DNA from: Nafulsella turpanensis ZLM-10
GTDB lineage: Bacteria; Bacteroidota; Bacteroidia; Cytophagales; Cyclobacteriaceae
DNA length: 64,000 bases
Direction of reading: 5' to 3'
Assembly: GCF_000346615.1 (NCBI RefSeq)
Contig: NZ_ANNU01000038.1
Span: forward strand, 22,600 to 86,599
Shown here: piece by piece, positions 44,569 to 53,840 of the stretch
Position numbering within the stretch: position 1 is the first letter of the stretch
How the letters are laid out: every line of letters starts with the position of its first letter
Notes under the pieces: generated by a model
Told to the model about the DNA's origin: nothing
The model's input: the letters and a program-made list of their open reading frames with translations, nothing else
Databases searched by the model: none
Program-made: the position numbers and the translations under genes

Positions 44569-45621
44569 TCAGGCATAACGGGTGTATATATTCAGCAGAT
44601 TTTGCAGGTGATTCTGCTCACTGAATATTTTTGCATACTCCTCCGCATTTGCCCCCAGCTGCAGTCTTAGTTCTTTATTCCGGCACAATTCCAACGCCTT
44701 TTGCTGTAGCTCCGTTTCTGAGTGCACAATATAGCCGGTTTCTCCGTCTTGAACAATTTCTTTGTTCCCTCCCACGTCAAAAGCAATACAGGGAAGCCCG
44801 CAATTATGGGCATCTATCAGGGCTAAGGACAGGGCCTCTTCTTCAGAAGGAAGGATAAATAAATCGAGCTGGTTATAGAGATTTTCCACATCGGTTCTGA
44901 AGCCCAGGAACTTCACCTGCTCATTTACTTCTTTGCTCCCGGCCAGCTCCTCCAGTGCCTTTCTTTCCGGCCCGTCGCCAATTACCCATATTTCAAAATC
45001 CATAAACTGCCTTTCTTTTAACCAGGCAGCAAGATTAATAAGGTACTGCACCCGCTTAAGGCCCACCAGCCGGCCCACAAAGCCAATCCGAAGAGGCTCG
45101 TCTTTTCCTTTTAAAAGTGGCTGCTTTTTACTTTGGGAAGAATTATAAACTACCGCCATTTTGTTTTTCGGAAACCAGAAATTCTTTTCAAAGTAACGGG
45201 ACAGCATTGAGCTGACAAAAATAATCTTTTTTACGGTAGGTAAAAGGGACAGGAGGTTTAAGGGAAGCTTTCGGACCTCGAAGTGGTGGCCGTGAAAATG
45301 CCAGATGACCGGCACTCTTGCCATAAGGGAAGCCAAACCGGCAGTGAGCATGGGGGCGTACAAATGGCAATGTACCACCTGGACCTCCTGCTCTCTCAGG
45401 AACCTTGCCAGCCGGACAGCCGTGGAAATATAATTGGTCTTTCGGAAGATGGCTACCTCTACCCGTCCATCCAGCATTTCACGAAGGGCTCCTCCTGTTT
45501 CACCGGAATCAAACATTCCCAGGGTAATTTTATGAGAGGGGGCAAGCATATTCGCATCTACCACTGCCTGCTTCTGCGCTCCCCCCATATCCAGGGAACT
45601 TACCAGGATTAATATATTCAT
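44569..45621 (-). CDS. Glycosyltransferase family 4
   Basis: 350 residues. The GT-B fold N-terminus is ILILVSSLDMGGAQKQAV; the C-terminal nucleotide-sugar site contains LRIGFVGRLVGLKRV, WVIGDGPERKALEEL, LFILPSEEEALSLALIDAH and GLPCIAFDVGGNKEIV, with the conserved EX7E pattern. It transfers a sugar to a lipid-linked or surface glycan acceptor in the cytoplasm. It lies 159 bases downstream of the SGNH-carbamoyltransferase fusion on the same strand, which points to a common glycan-modifying role. Starts at ATG 45621. Confidence 0.92.
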   Translation of the reverse strand: MNILILVSSLDMGGAQKQAVVDANMLAPSHKITLGMFDSGETGGALREMLDGRVEVAIFRKTNYISTAVRLARFLREQEVQVVHCHLYAPMLTAGLASLMARVPVIWHFHGHHFEVRKLPLNLLSLLPTVKKIIFVSSMLSRYFEKNFWFPKNKMAVVYNSSQSKKQPLLKGKDEPLRIGFVGRLVGLKRVQYLINLAAWLKERQFMDFEIWVIGDGPERKALEELAGSKEVNEQVKFLGFRTDVENLYNQLDLFILPSEEEALSLALIDAHNCGLPCIAFDVGGNKEIVQDGETGYIVHSETELQQKALELCRNKELRLQLGANAEEYAKIFSEQNHLQNLLNIYTRYA

Positions 45622-45780
45622 TATCAGTCTAAAAAATTAATTGACATTTCTACTCCTACCATTTACAACCCCCACCTACACACAATGTTGCCTCAGGCTG
45701 AACAACAACACCCTTCACTGCATGGCAGGGAATAAAAAAGAGCGGGAGAATAGAGCTCCCCCGCCATTGAGTCAGAAATA

Positions 45781-48700
45781 TCAATCCATTACATATTTTG
45801 AACGGGAAACGGTATTTTCCACCTCGGAAGCATCCAGCTTGTATTTGTTGGACAAGCGCACAATTTCATTCAGCAGTGGGAGAAAATCGGGTTTTGCCCG
45901 CTCGGGTACGACTGTCCACTTACACAGAATTTCTTCGGCATGTAAGGGTTGGCCCGGATGGATACTGTCGAAGGCTTTTCCCTTCCCGAAATCTGTCCAG
46001 CCAGAAGTACCCCTGGTATTAAAGGGCTTAAACAGGCTTTTATAAGCCGCCAAATCCGGAATATACTCATGAAAGAGCCGATCGGCCTGCTTTTTCACTT
46101 TGGCAACTTTCTTCTCGTTCACTTTTACTTCCGGACGCTTGAATTTAAGCTCCTCCAGGTCTCTTTCCTCCTGTTCTTCCTTAAAGAGAATATAGTTGTT
46201 CATTACCAGCACATCCATATTGGTGGTCATAAAGCAGGTAACAGCATCTTTAGGCGTACACACGATGGGCTCCCCGTTTACATTAAAAGAGGTGTTAATG
46301 ACCACGCCGTAGCCTGTCAGCTTTTTAAATTCCTGTATCAGGTCGTAGTAAACAGGGTTGCTTTCCTTACTTACCGACTGCACACGGGCAGAGTAATCGA
46401 TATGGGTAATGGCCGGCAGGTCGCTCCGCTTCTGGTTCACAATTTTAATCAGGTCGTGCTCATACCCTTCTGCCCGGGGGAGACAGCGGTCTTTCTGAAC
46501 ATCTGACACCAGCACCATATAAGGGCTTGGGCGGTCCAGGTCGAAGTATTCGGCAATATCTTCTTCCAAAACAGAAGGCGCAAAAGGACGGAAAGATTCG
46601 CGGAATTTAATTTTCAGGTTAAGCGTAGACTGTGCCGTTTCGCTGCGCGGATCGCCTAAAATAGAACGGGCTCCCAGGGCTCTCGGCCCAAACTCCATGC
46701 GCCCTGAAAAATGACCGACAATTTTTTGTTCAGCCAGCTGCTCTGCCACTACCCGGTTTCTTTCCTCCGGCTTTAACTCCCGGTACTGGTAGCCGTGCGA
46801 GTCGAGGTACGCTTTTATTTCGCCGTCTGAAAAGGACGGCCCCCAGTAGGAGCCTTTCTGCCGGCATTCTCCTTCTTTTCTTTCTAGCTTGTTTACATTA
46901 TACTTTTCATAAAAGAGGGCTAAAGCAGCTCCCAATGCACAACCGGCATCGCCGGCAGCAGGCTGAATCCATATATCTTTGAATACCCCTTCGCGCAGTA
47001 GCTTACCATTGGCCACGCAGTTAAGGGCAACCCCGCCGGCAAGGCATAAATAATCGGCACCGGTTATCTTTTTGGCATGTCTTGCCATTTTAATTACGAC
47101 CTCTTCGGTAACCGCCTGAATGGAGCGGGCCACATCCCTTATTCTCTTATCCACATCTACTTTAGGGTCGCGGGCCGGGCCACCAAACAGCTGTTCAAAT
47201 TTCTCCTCGTTAATCATAACCAGCTCTTCCCGGAAGGTGAAATACTCCAGGTTCAGCTTAATGGAACCATCTTCCTGTATGTCCACCAGGTGCTCCTTTA
47301 TCAAATCTGCGTAAACAGGTTCGCCGTAAGGAGCGAGTCCCATTAGTTTATACTCCCCTTCGTTTACTTTAAAGCCGGTGTAATAAGTAAAAGCAGAATA
47401 AAGCAAACCAATGGAATGCGGGAAATCCATCTCCTTAAGCAGCTCTACCTTATTGCCTTCTCCATAGCCAATGGTAGCAGTAGCCCACTCCCCTACCCCA
47501 TCGACGGTAAGGATGGCTGCTTTGGTAAATGGCGACGGATAAAAGGCACTGGCGGCATGCGATAAGTGGTGGTTGGTAAAATGGACTTCTCCTCTCCAGT
47601 TTAGCTCCTCCTGGATAAGCTCCGGAATGTGCAGCTTGGTTTCCACCCACTTCGGCAATGCCTCTCTCCATACCTTTTCTCCTTTAGGATACACCGAAAG
47701 CTGGGAAGCTATAATTCTTTCGAGTGTACGGTAAGGGTGGTCGTAAAATACCACCGCCTTCACCTCTTCGATATCGATTTGAGCCTCTTCAAGGCAATAG
47801 TTTATCGCTTTGTGAGGAAAGCCGGAGTCGTTCTTAACCCTGGTAAAACGTTCTTCCTGGGCCGCAGCCACTATTTCCCCTTCTTTAATAAGAGCACAAC
47901 CGGAGTCGTGGTAAAAAGCAGAGATACCAAGGACATAAGAAGGTTTCGTCTGCCCGGATTTTCCACTTCCTGAGCGAAGGCTAGGCTTTAACAGTCCTTC
48001 CCGCACAATGCCTTCTGCAATGGCTTCTGCCACTTTCTCATGCCCAAACTCTGAATAGTGGGCATCTTTTTCGTAATGGAGGCTATCGGTGTCCGGCACT
48101 TCTTTAAACTTCTCCAGCACATCCACAAAATGCACATTATCATACTGGCCGGCCAGTTCTACAAAACGTTCTTGATAGTCGGGGTTTTGGCCAATACGGT
48201 GGTAAGGCAGGGGAGCAAGAATGACAGGTCGTTCTCCGGCCAGTGCAATAATTTCTTCCAGCAGCTTGCGCATTAATACCCAGCGGGGATCCTGCGGACT
48301 CTCATAGCCACCATGCTGCTTTGAAAACTGTAGTTTGAGGAGCTTTTCTTTGGCCTTCTTTGGCACAAACTGGTGAAATACTTTACGGGCGACCGGGCCC
48401 GGACTAAATATCTTTTCCTGGCTGGTCTGCTCCTCTACCACCGTTCGCTCTCTTGGCACCGGCAGGTTATGGGGCACCAGATTCCCCTCTTCCAGCGTAA
48501 AGTAGGGCTTTGGCACCAGCACTTCTTTTCCGGTAGAACCATCGATTGAGAGCCGGGAATCAAGCAGGTTCCGTCCAATATCCATAATATGTGGAGAGAC
48601 GACCAGTACATCGTGCTCATACTGGCTTGCAATGTTCTTATAAACCAGGTACTGCTGGTCTACCCCGGACCCTGACAAGCCAAAGTTGTAAGGCCGGGCA

Positions 48701-48972
48701 CCAAAAGCCTCCGCAACAAGGTTAGAGAATCGTTTTTCATTCGCTACTCCATCTCCGGCAGCAAAGGAATCGCCCAGGAAAGCAATCCTTTTTTCCCCCT
48801 TCTTTTTTGTTTTTTCAAAATCGAAATCAGACCTGAATCCCTGCCGGTTTGTGCGGATGTGGTAAGGCTTTTCACTATAAAGCTTCCTCATGTTAAGGTT
48901 TGGGGTAAATAACTGCCCAATATTTTCATTATAGCGCAATAAAGACCGGTGGGTGATTTGCTTGAATTTCAT
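45781..48972 (-). CDS. SGNH hydrolase - NodU/CmcH carbamoyltransferase fusion
   Basis: 1063 residues, nearly twice a normal NodU/TobZ protein. Residues ~60-325 form an SGNH/GDSL-type domain with RIAFLGDSFAAGDG (Ser 69) and the Asp-His region KDAHYSEFGHEKVAEAI (D303, H305). A short Ser/Gly linker (~332-342) leads to the carbamoyltransferase: SYVLGISAFYHDSGCALI, AAAQEERFTRVK, NHHLSHAASAFYPSPF, LCLAGGVALNCVANGKLL and FGPRALGARSIL, then INTSFNVNGEPIVCTP. About 120 more residues follow (~940-1063), of unknown fold. Carbamoyltransferases of this family move a carbamoyl group from carbamoyl phosphate onto a sugar or antibiotic hydroxyl. No signal peptide is present, so both domains probably face the cytoplasm. 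Starts at ATG 48972. Confidence 0.9.
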   Translation of the reverse strand: MKFKQITHRSLLRYNENIGQLFTPNLNMRKLYSEKPYHIRTNRQGFRSDFDFEKTKKKGEKRIAFLGDSFAAGDGVANEKRFSNLVAEAFGARPYNFGLSGSGVDQQYLVYKNIASQYEHDVLVVSPHIMDIGRNLLDSRLSIDGSTGKEVLVPKPYFTLEEGNLVPHNLPVPRERTVVEEQTSQEKIFSPGPVARKVFHQFVPKKAKEKLLKLQFSKQHGGYESPQDPRWVLMRKLLEEIIALAGERPVILAPLPYHRIGQNPDYQERFVELAGQYDNVHFVDVLEKFKEVPDTDSLHYEKDAHYSEFGHEKVAEAIAEGIVREGLLKPSLRSGSGKSGQTKPSYVLGISAFYHDSGCALIKEGEIVAAAQEERFTRVKNDSGFPHKAINYCLEEAQIDIEEVKAVVFYDHPYRTLERIIASQLSVYPKGEKVWREALPKWVETKLHIPELIQEELNWRGEVHFTNHHLSHAASAFYPSPFTKAAILTVDGVGEWATATIGYGEGNKVELLKEMDFPHSIGLLYSAFTYYTGFKVNEGEYKLMGLAPYGEPVYADLIKEHLVDIQEDGSIKLNLEYFTFREELVMINEEKFEQLFGGPARDPKVDVDKRIRDVARSIQAVTEEVVIKMARHAKKITGADYLCLAGGVALNCVANGKLLREGVFKDIWIQPAAGDAGCALGAALALFYEKYNVNKLERKEGECRQKGSYWGPSFSDGEIKAYLDSHGYQYRELKPEERNRVVAEQLAEQKIVGHFSGRMEFGPRALGARSILGDPRSETAQSTLNLKIKFRESFRPFAPSVLEEDIAEYFDLDRPSPYMVLVSDVQKDRCLPRAEGYEHDLIKIVNQKRSDLPAITHIDYSARVQSVSKESNPVYYDLIQEFKKLTGYGVVINTSFNVNGEPIVCTPKDAVTCFMTTNMDVLVMNNYILFKEEQEERDLEELKFKRPEVKVNEKKVAKVKKQADRLFHEYIPDLAAYKSLFKPFNTRGTSGWTDFGKGKAFDSIHPGQPLHAEEILCKWTVVPERAKPDFLPLLNEIVRLSNKYKLDASEVENTVSRSKYVMD

Positions 48973-50080
48973 ATTCTCCTGGTTTAAAAAATTTTCTTAT
49001 TCAGTTTTTAAAAAGTTGGAGCATAGCCATTTTGGAAGATAAGGCCAGAGGATTCCAGCTCAGTTCCTCTTTCAGCACAGAGATTTCAGGGATTTCCGGA
49101 GAGTTCCCAGCTTTCTATGGATGGGAGCAGAGTATAAAAAGACCGCTCATTCTATATTCCCCTCCTCGGTACAATGTTACAGAGTCCTGTTTTAGCGAAT
49201 GCTTCAGGTGCTTACAGATTAATGGAGGCTTTTCTTCTTTGATAGCAAAATAACGTTCACCTATTCCTAAAAAAAAATCCTGCTCCGAATTTAATTTATC
49301 TTTTTCCCCGTCTCCCTCAAAGCAAAGGATTGGCTACAGCTCTACAAAAATTAACGACCAAACCTTCTTTGTGTTCTGACTTTTTTCCTGATTCAAAGAA
49401 AAAAGTACAAACTATCTAACATAAACACAGACCGTTCAGCATCATCATCAACCTTAAAAAACAACTACTTACCCCATTTATTCAGCAATATCACAACTCT
49501 GCCTCTATTTGTATTTTAATATTAACACCTGCGCAAAGAAATGCATGTCCGACCAACATACTGAAGCATCTCTTTTTCAATAGTTAAGGAATTTAAACCG
49601 TTAGCACTGTTGGTATTCCCCTATAGTTTTATTCGGCAGGGAAAAAACTCACTTCCCATCGAACTTTTCCTGCCCCTTATTCTGCCTGATGGTGCAGGTG
49701 CTGCATTAAGTTAACGCTCCCCATACTTCCTTATTTTATACAAAAAAGAGTTAGCTGCTCCTCAACATCTTTTGCCCAATGTAATGGAGAATCCTTCAGG
49801 AACGACCTGAAACAGAAATCATCACCATATCATAAAACAGAAAAAGATTCAAACGCTGCTTTTTTATTTTGCCAAATCAGCAGTTTCAATCGTTTGAACA
49901 AAACTTTATTTGGAGCTCATTTTATCTTTTTCAGGTTTTCCTACCTATTCCGCCGTTGGTTCCTTATCTTTGTAGCTCATCTAATGTATGAATGCAACTA
50001 CATTCACCTCTCTCCCGAGGATTTTTGAGTGGTTTTCTGATGATATCGCATTCTACTATTTGCAACCTAAAAACAATTAC
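48973..50080. other. Gene-free divergent intergenic region
   Basis: 1.1 kb with no convincing gene; short frames are TTG-initiated and not protein-like. It must contain the minus-strand promoter of the carbamoyltransferase fusion and the plus-strand promoter of proC. The only promoter-like box I see is TATCTTTG at 49965-49972. No copy of the dispersed repeats was found. Confidence 0.5.
49965..49972 (+). promoter_or_regulatory. Candidate -7 box for proC-proB
   Basis: TATCTTTG fits the Bacteroidota -7 consensus TAnnTTTG and lies ~110 bases before the chosen proC start. The matching -33 TTTG is not clear, so this is tentative. Confidence 0.35.
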
Positions 50081-50884
50081 ATGAAAGTTTTAATGATTGG
50101 AGCCGGAAACATGGGACTCACCTATGCAGAAGGAATGGCAAAATCTGAATTCCTGAACAGGCATAAGCTCATGGTGTATGACAACTCCCCGGAAAAAATC
50201 CTTTCCTTAATCAAAATCCCTCACTTCGACGAATACGAAAATATTGAAGACTGCCTGCCTATTGCAGACATGGTTTTTATTGCCGTTAAGCCCTACCATT
50301 GCGAGGAGCTTTTCAACAACATCAAACACCTGGTAAACCAGGAACAAATTTTTATTTCGCTGATGGCAGGTGTTACCATCGAAAAAATTCAAAGCCTGCT
50401 GGGCGTAAAAAAGGTGGTTCGCACCATGCCAAACCTGCCGGCACAGGTAGGAAAAGGCGTTACCTCCTATACCGAAGCGAAAGAAGTTACACGGGTAGAG
50501 CTGGCCATGGTCAGGAATCTGCTCGACACTACGGGGGTGTCCCTCCTGGTAAAAGATGAAAACTTTATCGATGCCTCTACGGGTATTTCCGGCAGCGGCC
50601 CCGCCTATGTATTTTATTTTATGCAGTCCATGATGGAAGCTGCGCAAAAAATGGGATTTTCTGAAAAAGATTCCAAGACACTGGTAAGCCAGACCTTCGA
50701 GGGAGCCGTAGAGCTCTTCAACCAAAATGACCTCTCTCCTAAAACCTGGATGAACAGGGTAGCCTCAAAAGGGGGCACCACCCGTGCCGCCCTCGATTCC
50801 ATGGACGATAACAATGTGAAGGAGCTGATTAAAGAGGCAGCTTTTGCAGCCTTTAACCGCGCGGTAGAATTAGGGAAAGAGTAA
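50081..50884 (+). CDS. proC: Pyrroline-5-carboxylate reductase
   Basis: 267 residues from the ATG at 50081; an in-frame ATG at 49988 would add 31 residues that do not belong to the family. NAD(P)-binding start MKVLMIGAGNMGLTYAEGMA; VFIAVKPYHCEELF; KVVRTMPNLPAQVGKGVT; and the family signature near the end, ASTGISGSGPAYVFYFMQS and VASKGGTTRAALDSM. It reduces pyrroline-5-carboxylate to proline. It lies 17 bases upstream of proB on the same strand, so the two form an operon; proA is not in this window. Confidence 0.96.
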   Translation: MKVLMIGAGNMGLTYAEGMAKSEFLNRHKLMVYDNSPEKILSLIKIPHFDEYENIEDCLPIADMVFIAVKPYHCEELFNNIKHLVNQEQIFISLMAGVTIEKIQSLLGVKKVVRTMPNLPAQVGKGVTSYTEAKEVTRVELAMVRNLLDTTGVSLLVKDENFIDASTGISGSGPAYVFYFMQSMMEAAQKMGFSEKDSKTLVSQTFEGAVELFNQNDLSPKTWMNRVASKGGTTRAALDSMDDNNVKELIKEAAFAAFNRAVELGKE

Positions 50885-50901
50885 AACCAAAAATATTTAT
50901 A

Positions 50902-51672
50902 ATGGATAAAAAACGAATAGTTATAAAAGTTGGCACCAATGTAATGACCAACCGGGATAACCGTATCGTAGGTCCTATATTAAAAGGAATTGTTCGCCAG
51001 ATAGCCAATTTATACGAGAGAGATATAATCTGCGTGTTGGTTTCCTCCGGCTCCGCTATTGCCGGCAAGGAAATACTAGGCGAAATAAGCATAAAAGAAG
51101 AATCGCGGCGCCGGCAGGTGTATTCTGCTGTAGGCCAGCCGCGGATGATGCGCCACTACTACAGCCTTTTTCACGATTATGGAATGCGTTGCGCCCAGGT
51201 ACTGGCTACTAAAAGAGATTTTAGCGAAGGTAAGCACCGCGACAATATGATTAACTGTTATGAGGGCCTTTTAGCAGAAGGAGTAACTCCCATTGCCAAT
51301 GAAGATGATGCGGTGTCGCTTACCATGTCGATGTTCTCCGATAATGATGAACTGGCCAGCCTGGTAGCAGAATTGATCCATGCGGATATGATGATCATCC
51401 TTACCGATATCGACGGACTGTATACCGGCCACCCGGATGACCCTGAGTCTCAGCTTCTGAACGAGGTAAAGGTAGGGGAGGATGTAGAGAAATATGTTCA
51501 TGAATCAAATAAAGGCGAAGCTGAAGGCCGCGGAGGCATGGGCTCAAAATTAAAAGTAGCCAAAGGTACCGCCTCTAAAAACATTCCCACCTATATCGCC
51601 AACGGAAAGCGGGAAAATGTAATTCTAGATATCGTAAGCGGTAAAAGTGTAGGGACCCTTTTCACAACCTAA
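50902..51672 (+). CDS. proB: Glutamate 5-kinase without PUA domain
   Basis: 256 residues of the amino-acid kinase fold: KRIVIKVGTNVMTNRD, CVLVSSGSAIAGKEIL, SAVGQPRMM, PIANEDDAVS and MIILTDIDGLYTGHPDD, with GRGGMGSKLKVAKGTA near the end. It phosphorylates glutamate in the first step of proline synthesis. The ~100-residue C-terminal PUA domain of E. coli ProB is absent, so feedback or oligomer behaviour may differ. Follows proC by 17 bases and ends at a strong terminator. Starts at ATG 50902. Confidence 0.95.
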   Translation: MDKKRIVIKVGTNVMTNRDNRIVGPILKGIVRQIANLYERDIICVLVSSGSAIAGKEILGEISIKEESRRRQVYSAVGQPRMMRHYYSLFHDYGMRCAQVLATKRDFSEGKHRDNMINCYEGLLAEGVTPIANEDDAVSLTMSMFSDNDELASLVAELIHADMMIILTDIDGLYTGHPDDPESQLLNEVKVGEDVEKYVHESNKGEAEGRGGMGSKLKVAKGTASKNIPTYIANGKRENVILDIVSGKSVGTLFTT

Positions 51673-51725
51673 GTTAAAGGTTGTAGCTGAAAAGAAAAGA
51701 TACCGGCAACAATAACAAATCTCTT

Positions 51726-51763
51726 AGAAGTGGTCTCTATCAGAAGAGGCCACTTCTTTTTTT
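51726..51763 (+). terminator. Strong intrinsic terminator of proC-proB
   Basis: AGAAGTGGTCTC pairs with GAGGCCACTTCT around a short loop and is followed by TTTTTTT, about 55 bases after the proB stop. Confidence 0.92.
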
Positions 51764-51820
51764 CCCGCCAAAGTAAAAAGCAAAAATTCCTGGCGAAGAG
51801 CAAACCATTCTTTCTCATTT

Positions 51821-51853
51821 TTTGTCATCATACAGCAAAAGCACTTACCTTTG
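51821..51853 (+). promoter_or_regulatory. Bacteroidota-type promoter of the small exporter gene
   Basis: TTTG at 51821-51824, a 21-base spacer and TACCTTTG at 51846-51853 match the -33/-7 boxes TTTG / TAnnTTTG. It lies after the proB terminator and 18 bases before the ATG at 51871, which also supports that start. Confidence 0.7.
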
Positions 51854-51870
51854 CACTTATTTTTCCGGGC

Positions 51871-52335
51871 ATGATCAATATAATCATCTTTACCTTCTTA
51901 ATCAGCATTTCTCCTTTTGGAGAAGCAAGAGCCGGTATACCTTATGGCATACTAAATGGCTTAAACCCTTTAACGGCTTTTATTATTGGCCTCATCGGTA
52001 ATCTGCTGATTTTTCCGCTCTTCGCGCTATTAATTGATGCCTTCAATGCTAAACTGTGGCGCTATAAATTCTATAAAAAGCAGAACATCCGCCTTATGCG
52101 CCGGGCAAAAAAAGGAGTTGGCGCCAACATACAGAAGTACGGCTTCTGGGGATTGATGATTTTTGTAATGATACCGCTCCCGACCACCGGGGCATACATT
52201 GGCACCATAGCCGCTTACATCTTTAAACTTCCTCGGAAGCAGGCTTTTCTGGCAGTTAGCCTTGGAGTAATTATTTCGTGCACCATTATGGCCTTCGGAA
52301 CACATTTTGGCTTGTTAGGCGCCGAACAGCTGTAA
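51871..52335 (+). CDS. Small multidrug-export-type membrane protein (COG2426-like)
   Basis: 154 residues with four or so membrane segments: IIIFTFLISISPFGEARAGI, then a helix over IIGLIGNLLIFPLFALLID, and GLMIFVMIPLPTTGAYIGTI, the conserved re-entrant-like PLPTTGA motif. The ATG at 51871 was chosen because the promoter boxes end just before it; the frame extends 47 codons further into the terminator. Substrate unknown; the family name does not prove drug export. Convergent with the next gene. Confidence 0.8.
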   Translation: MINIIIFTFLISISPFGEARAGIPYGILNGLNPLTAFIIGLIGNLLIFPLFALLIDAFNAKLWRYKFYKKQNIRLMRRAKKGVGANIQKYGFWGLMIFVMIPLPTTGAYIGTIAAYIFKLPRKQAFLAVSLGVIISCTIMAFGTHFGLLGAEQL

Positions 52336-52400
52336 GCGGCCGGTATGGTATGGAAGCCGTGCCAACTATTATCAGGCGTACGCACTGCCTCTATTTATAC

Positions 52401-53027
52401 CTATGCCTGCTCAGATAATTTGAACGATAGGTCGACGAAAGTCCGGAATACCTTTATTTCCACCAGCCTTCCATTCTCATAAAAATAATGGTTGATTTTT
52501 CCCCCCGGAAGAGCAAGCTCGTAGCTGTGCGGGCCAATCTTTTTTAAATCACACAGAACCTGGTAGTTCTCCGAAAACACCTTTTCAATTCCTACAGGCT
52601 CTTCGTAATACATCATAACGGTACTAAACAGAAAAGGAGCCTCTTCTTTTGTGAAGGACTCTTCCTCATGCTGCGTGTAATGGTAATCCTTTCCTTCTTT
52701 TTTAGTGGTATTATACTCCCGGATATTATCATTCAGGATAATTTTAGAAACTGCCTGCGTTAGCTTATTATCCTCAAAGCTGGCGGCCGTAAGAGAGGTG
52801 AGCCTGTTTTTGAAGATGACACGGAATTCTGCCTCCGAATTGGCTGCATAATGAACTCCCTGCTCGTCTACTGTTTTCTCAACTGTAATTCCACCAATCT
52901 TATCCTCTCCTTTATAGATGTCGAAGTAAAGGCTTTGCCCGTAAAGCGCATTGGCTGAAATAAAAAGGAAAAAGGAGCAAAGAATAAGAATCTGATTCCA
53001 TTTAATGGTCATTGTTGGTATTTGCAT
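52401..53027 (-). CDS. DUF6134-like exported protein
   Basis: 208 residues with a signal peptide (ILILCSFFLFISANALYGQ), then a beta-rich body: LYFDIYKGEDKIGGITVEKT, VIFKNRLTSLTAASFEDNKL and a C-terminal GGKINHYFYENGRLVEIKVF. This resembles the DUF6134 family of Bacteroidota periplasmic or surface proteins of unknown function. The first ATG (53027) and an ATG five codons later (53012) are both acceptable starts. No catalytic residues are evident. Single-gene unit, convergent with the exporter gene. Confidence 0.65.
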   Translation of the reverse strand: MQIPTMTIKWNQILILCSFFLFISANALYGQSLYFDIYKGEDKIGGITVEKTVDEQGVHYAANSEAEFRVIFKNRLTSLTAASFEDNKLTQAVSKIILNDNIREYNTTKKEGKDYHYTQHEEESFTKEEAPFLFSTVMMYYEEPVGIEKVFSENYQVLCDLKKIGPHSYELALPGGKINHYFYENGRLVEIKVFRTFVDLSFKLSEQA

Positions 53028-53259
53028 GGGAGTATTTTTATCAAACAGAATACAATGTTTTTATTTGAACCTTCGCAATATCTAATTGTTGAAGCAGGAA
53101 CGTTTTAAAAGCCTATATCCTGCATATGCAAAATAAAGTATCATAAATTAAGAAAAAACAAAACGTAAAGAAGCTTCAGTATTATATAACAGAATGCTAT
53201 TCTCTTTCTCAACCGCTAACTCCATTAATACGTTCCTTCCCCTCACCCCCTATAAACAA

Positions 53260-53832
53260 TTATCCAACCCTTATGCCATACTTCCTTAAAAGTCCTTCCA
53301 GCCCTTCCATTGAAAACATGGCCTTTTTAAGATGATTAAGCTCCGGATCGATGGTAAAATTAGTCGCAGTCCGGAAGTCAGCTTCCTTTAGATCCGTCCT
53401 GCTAAAAACAGCTCCTTCCAAATTAGTATAATCGAAAACCGCCCGCTCCATTCTGGCATTGGTGAAATCAGCCCTTTTTAAGGAACTATGGATAAAAGAG
53501 GTGCCACTCATCTTTTTTTGCTGAAAAGAAGCATAGTCCAGCAGGCATTTCTCAAAGGAAACACTAAACAGAAAGTCGTTGCATTCACTGAAATTTACCC
53601 CCAGCAGCTTACATTCCCTGAAGGATACCTCATGGAGGGTAACACTGTTTAATTTTATCAGGGCCAGATTACAGGCCGTAAAAGTACAGGCGGTAAAGCG
53701 GCTATAGGAAAAGTTGCTGTCGGAGAAATCGCAATGGTGGAAAGTACAATTTTCGAACTCCCGCTTCTTTACTTCCTTTCCTGCATAGCTAATGTTTTTG
53801 TACGCCTGGTTCTGGTGTATAATAGACTGCAT
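53260..53832 (-). CDS. Pentapeptide-repeat protein (Qnr-like fold)
   Basis: 190 residues consisting almost wholly of A(D/N)LXX-type pentapeptides, for example FENCTFHHCDFSDSNFSYSR, FSECNDFLFSVSFEKCLLDY and MERAVFDYTNLEGAVFSRTD. Such chains form a right-handed quadrilateral beta-helix; in Qnr proteins this mimics DNA and protects gyrase. Whether this one does so is not known. It is separated from the MarR-GNAT gene by 8 bases on the same strand, so the two are one operon. Starts at ATG 53832. Confidence 0.88.
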   Translation of the reverse strand: MQSIIHQNQAYKNISYAGKEVKKREFENCTFHHCDFSDSNFSYSRFTACTFTACNLALIKLNSVTLHEVSFRECKLLGVNFSECNDFLFSVSFEKCLLDYASFQQKKMSGTSFIHSSLKRADFTNARMERAVFDYTNLEGAVFSRTDLKEADFRTATNFTIDPELNHLKKAMFSMEGLEGLLRKYGIRVG

Positions 53833-53840
53833 CTGATTAT

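Noticed and set aside
49032..49253. 73-codon open frame in the gap before proC
   Set aside because: It begins with TTG, has no ribosome site and an unstructured composition; there is no neighbour on the same strand.
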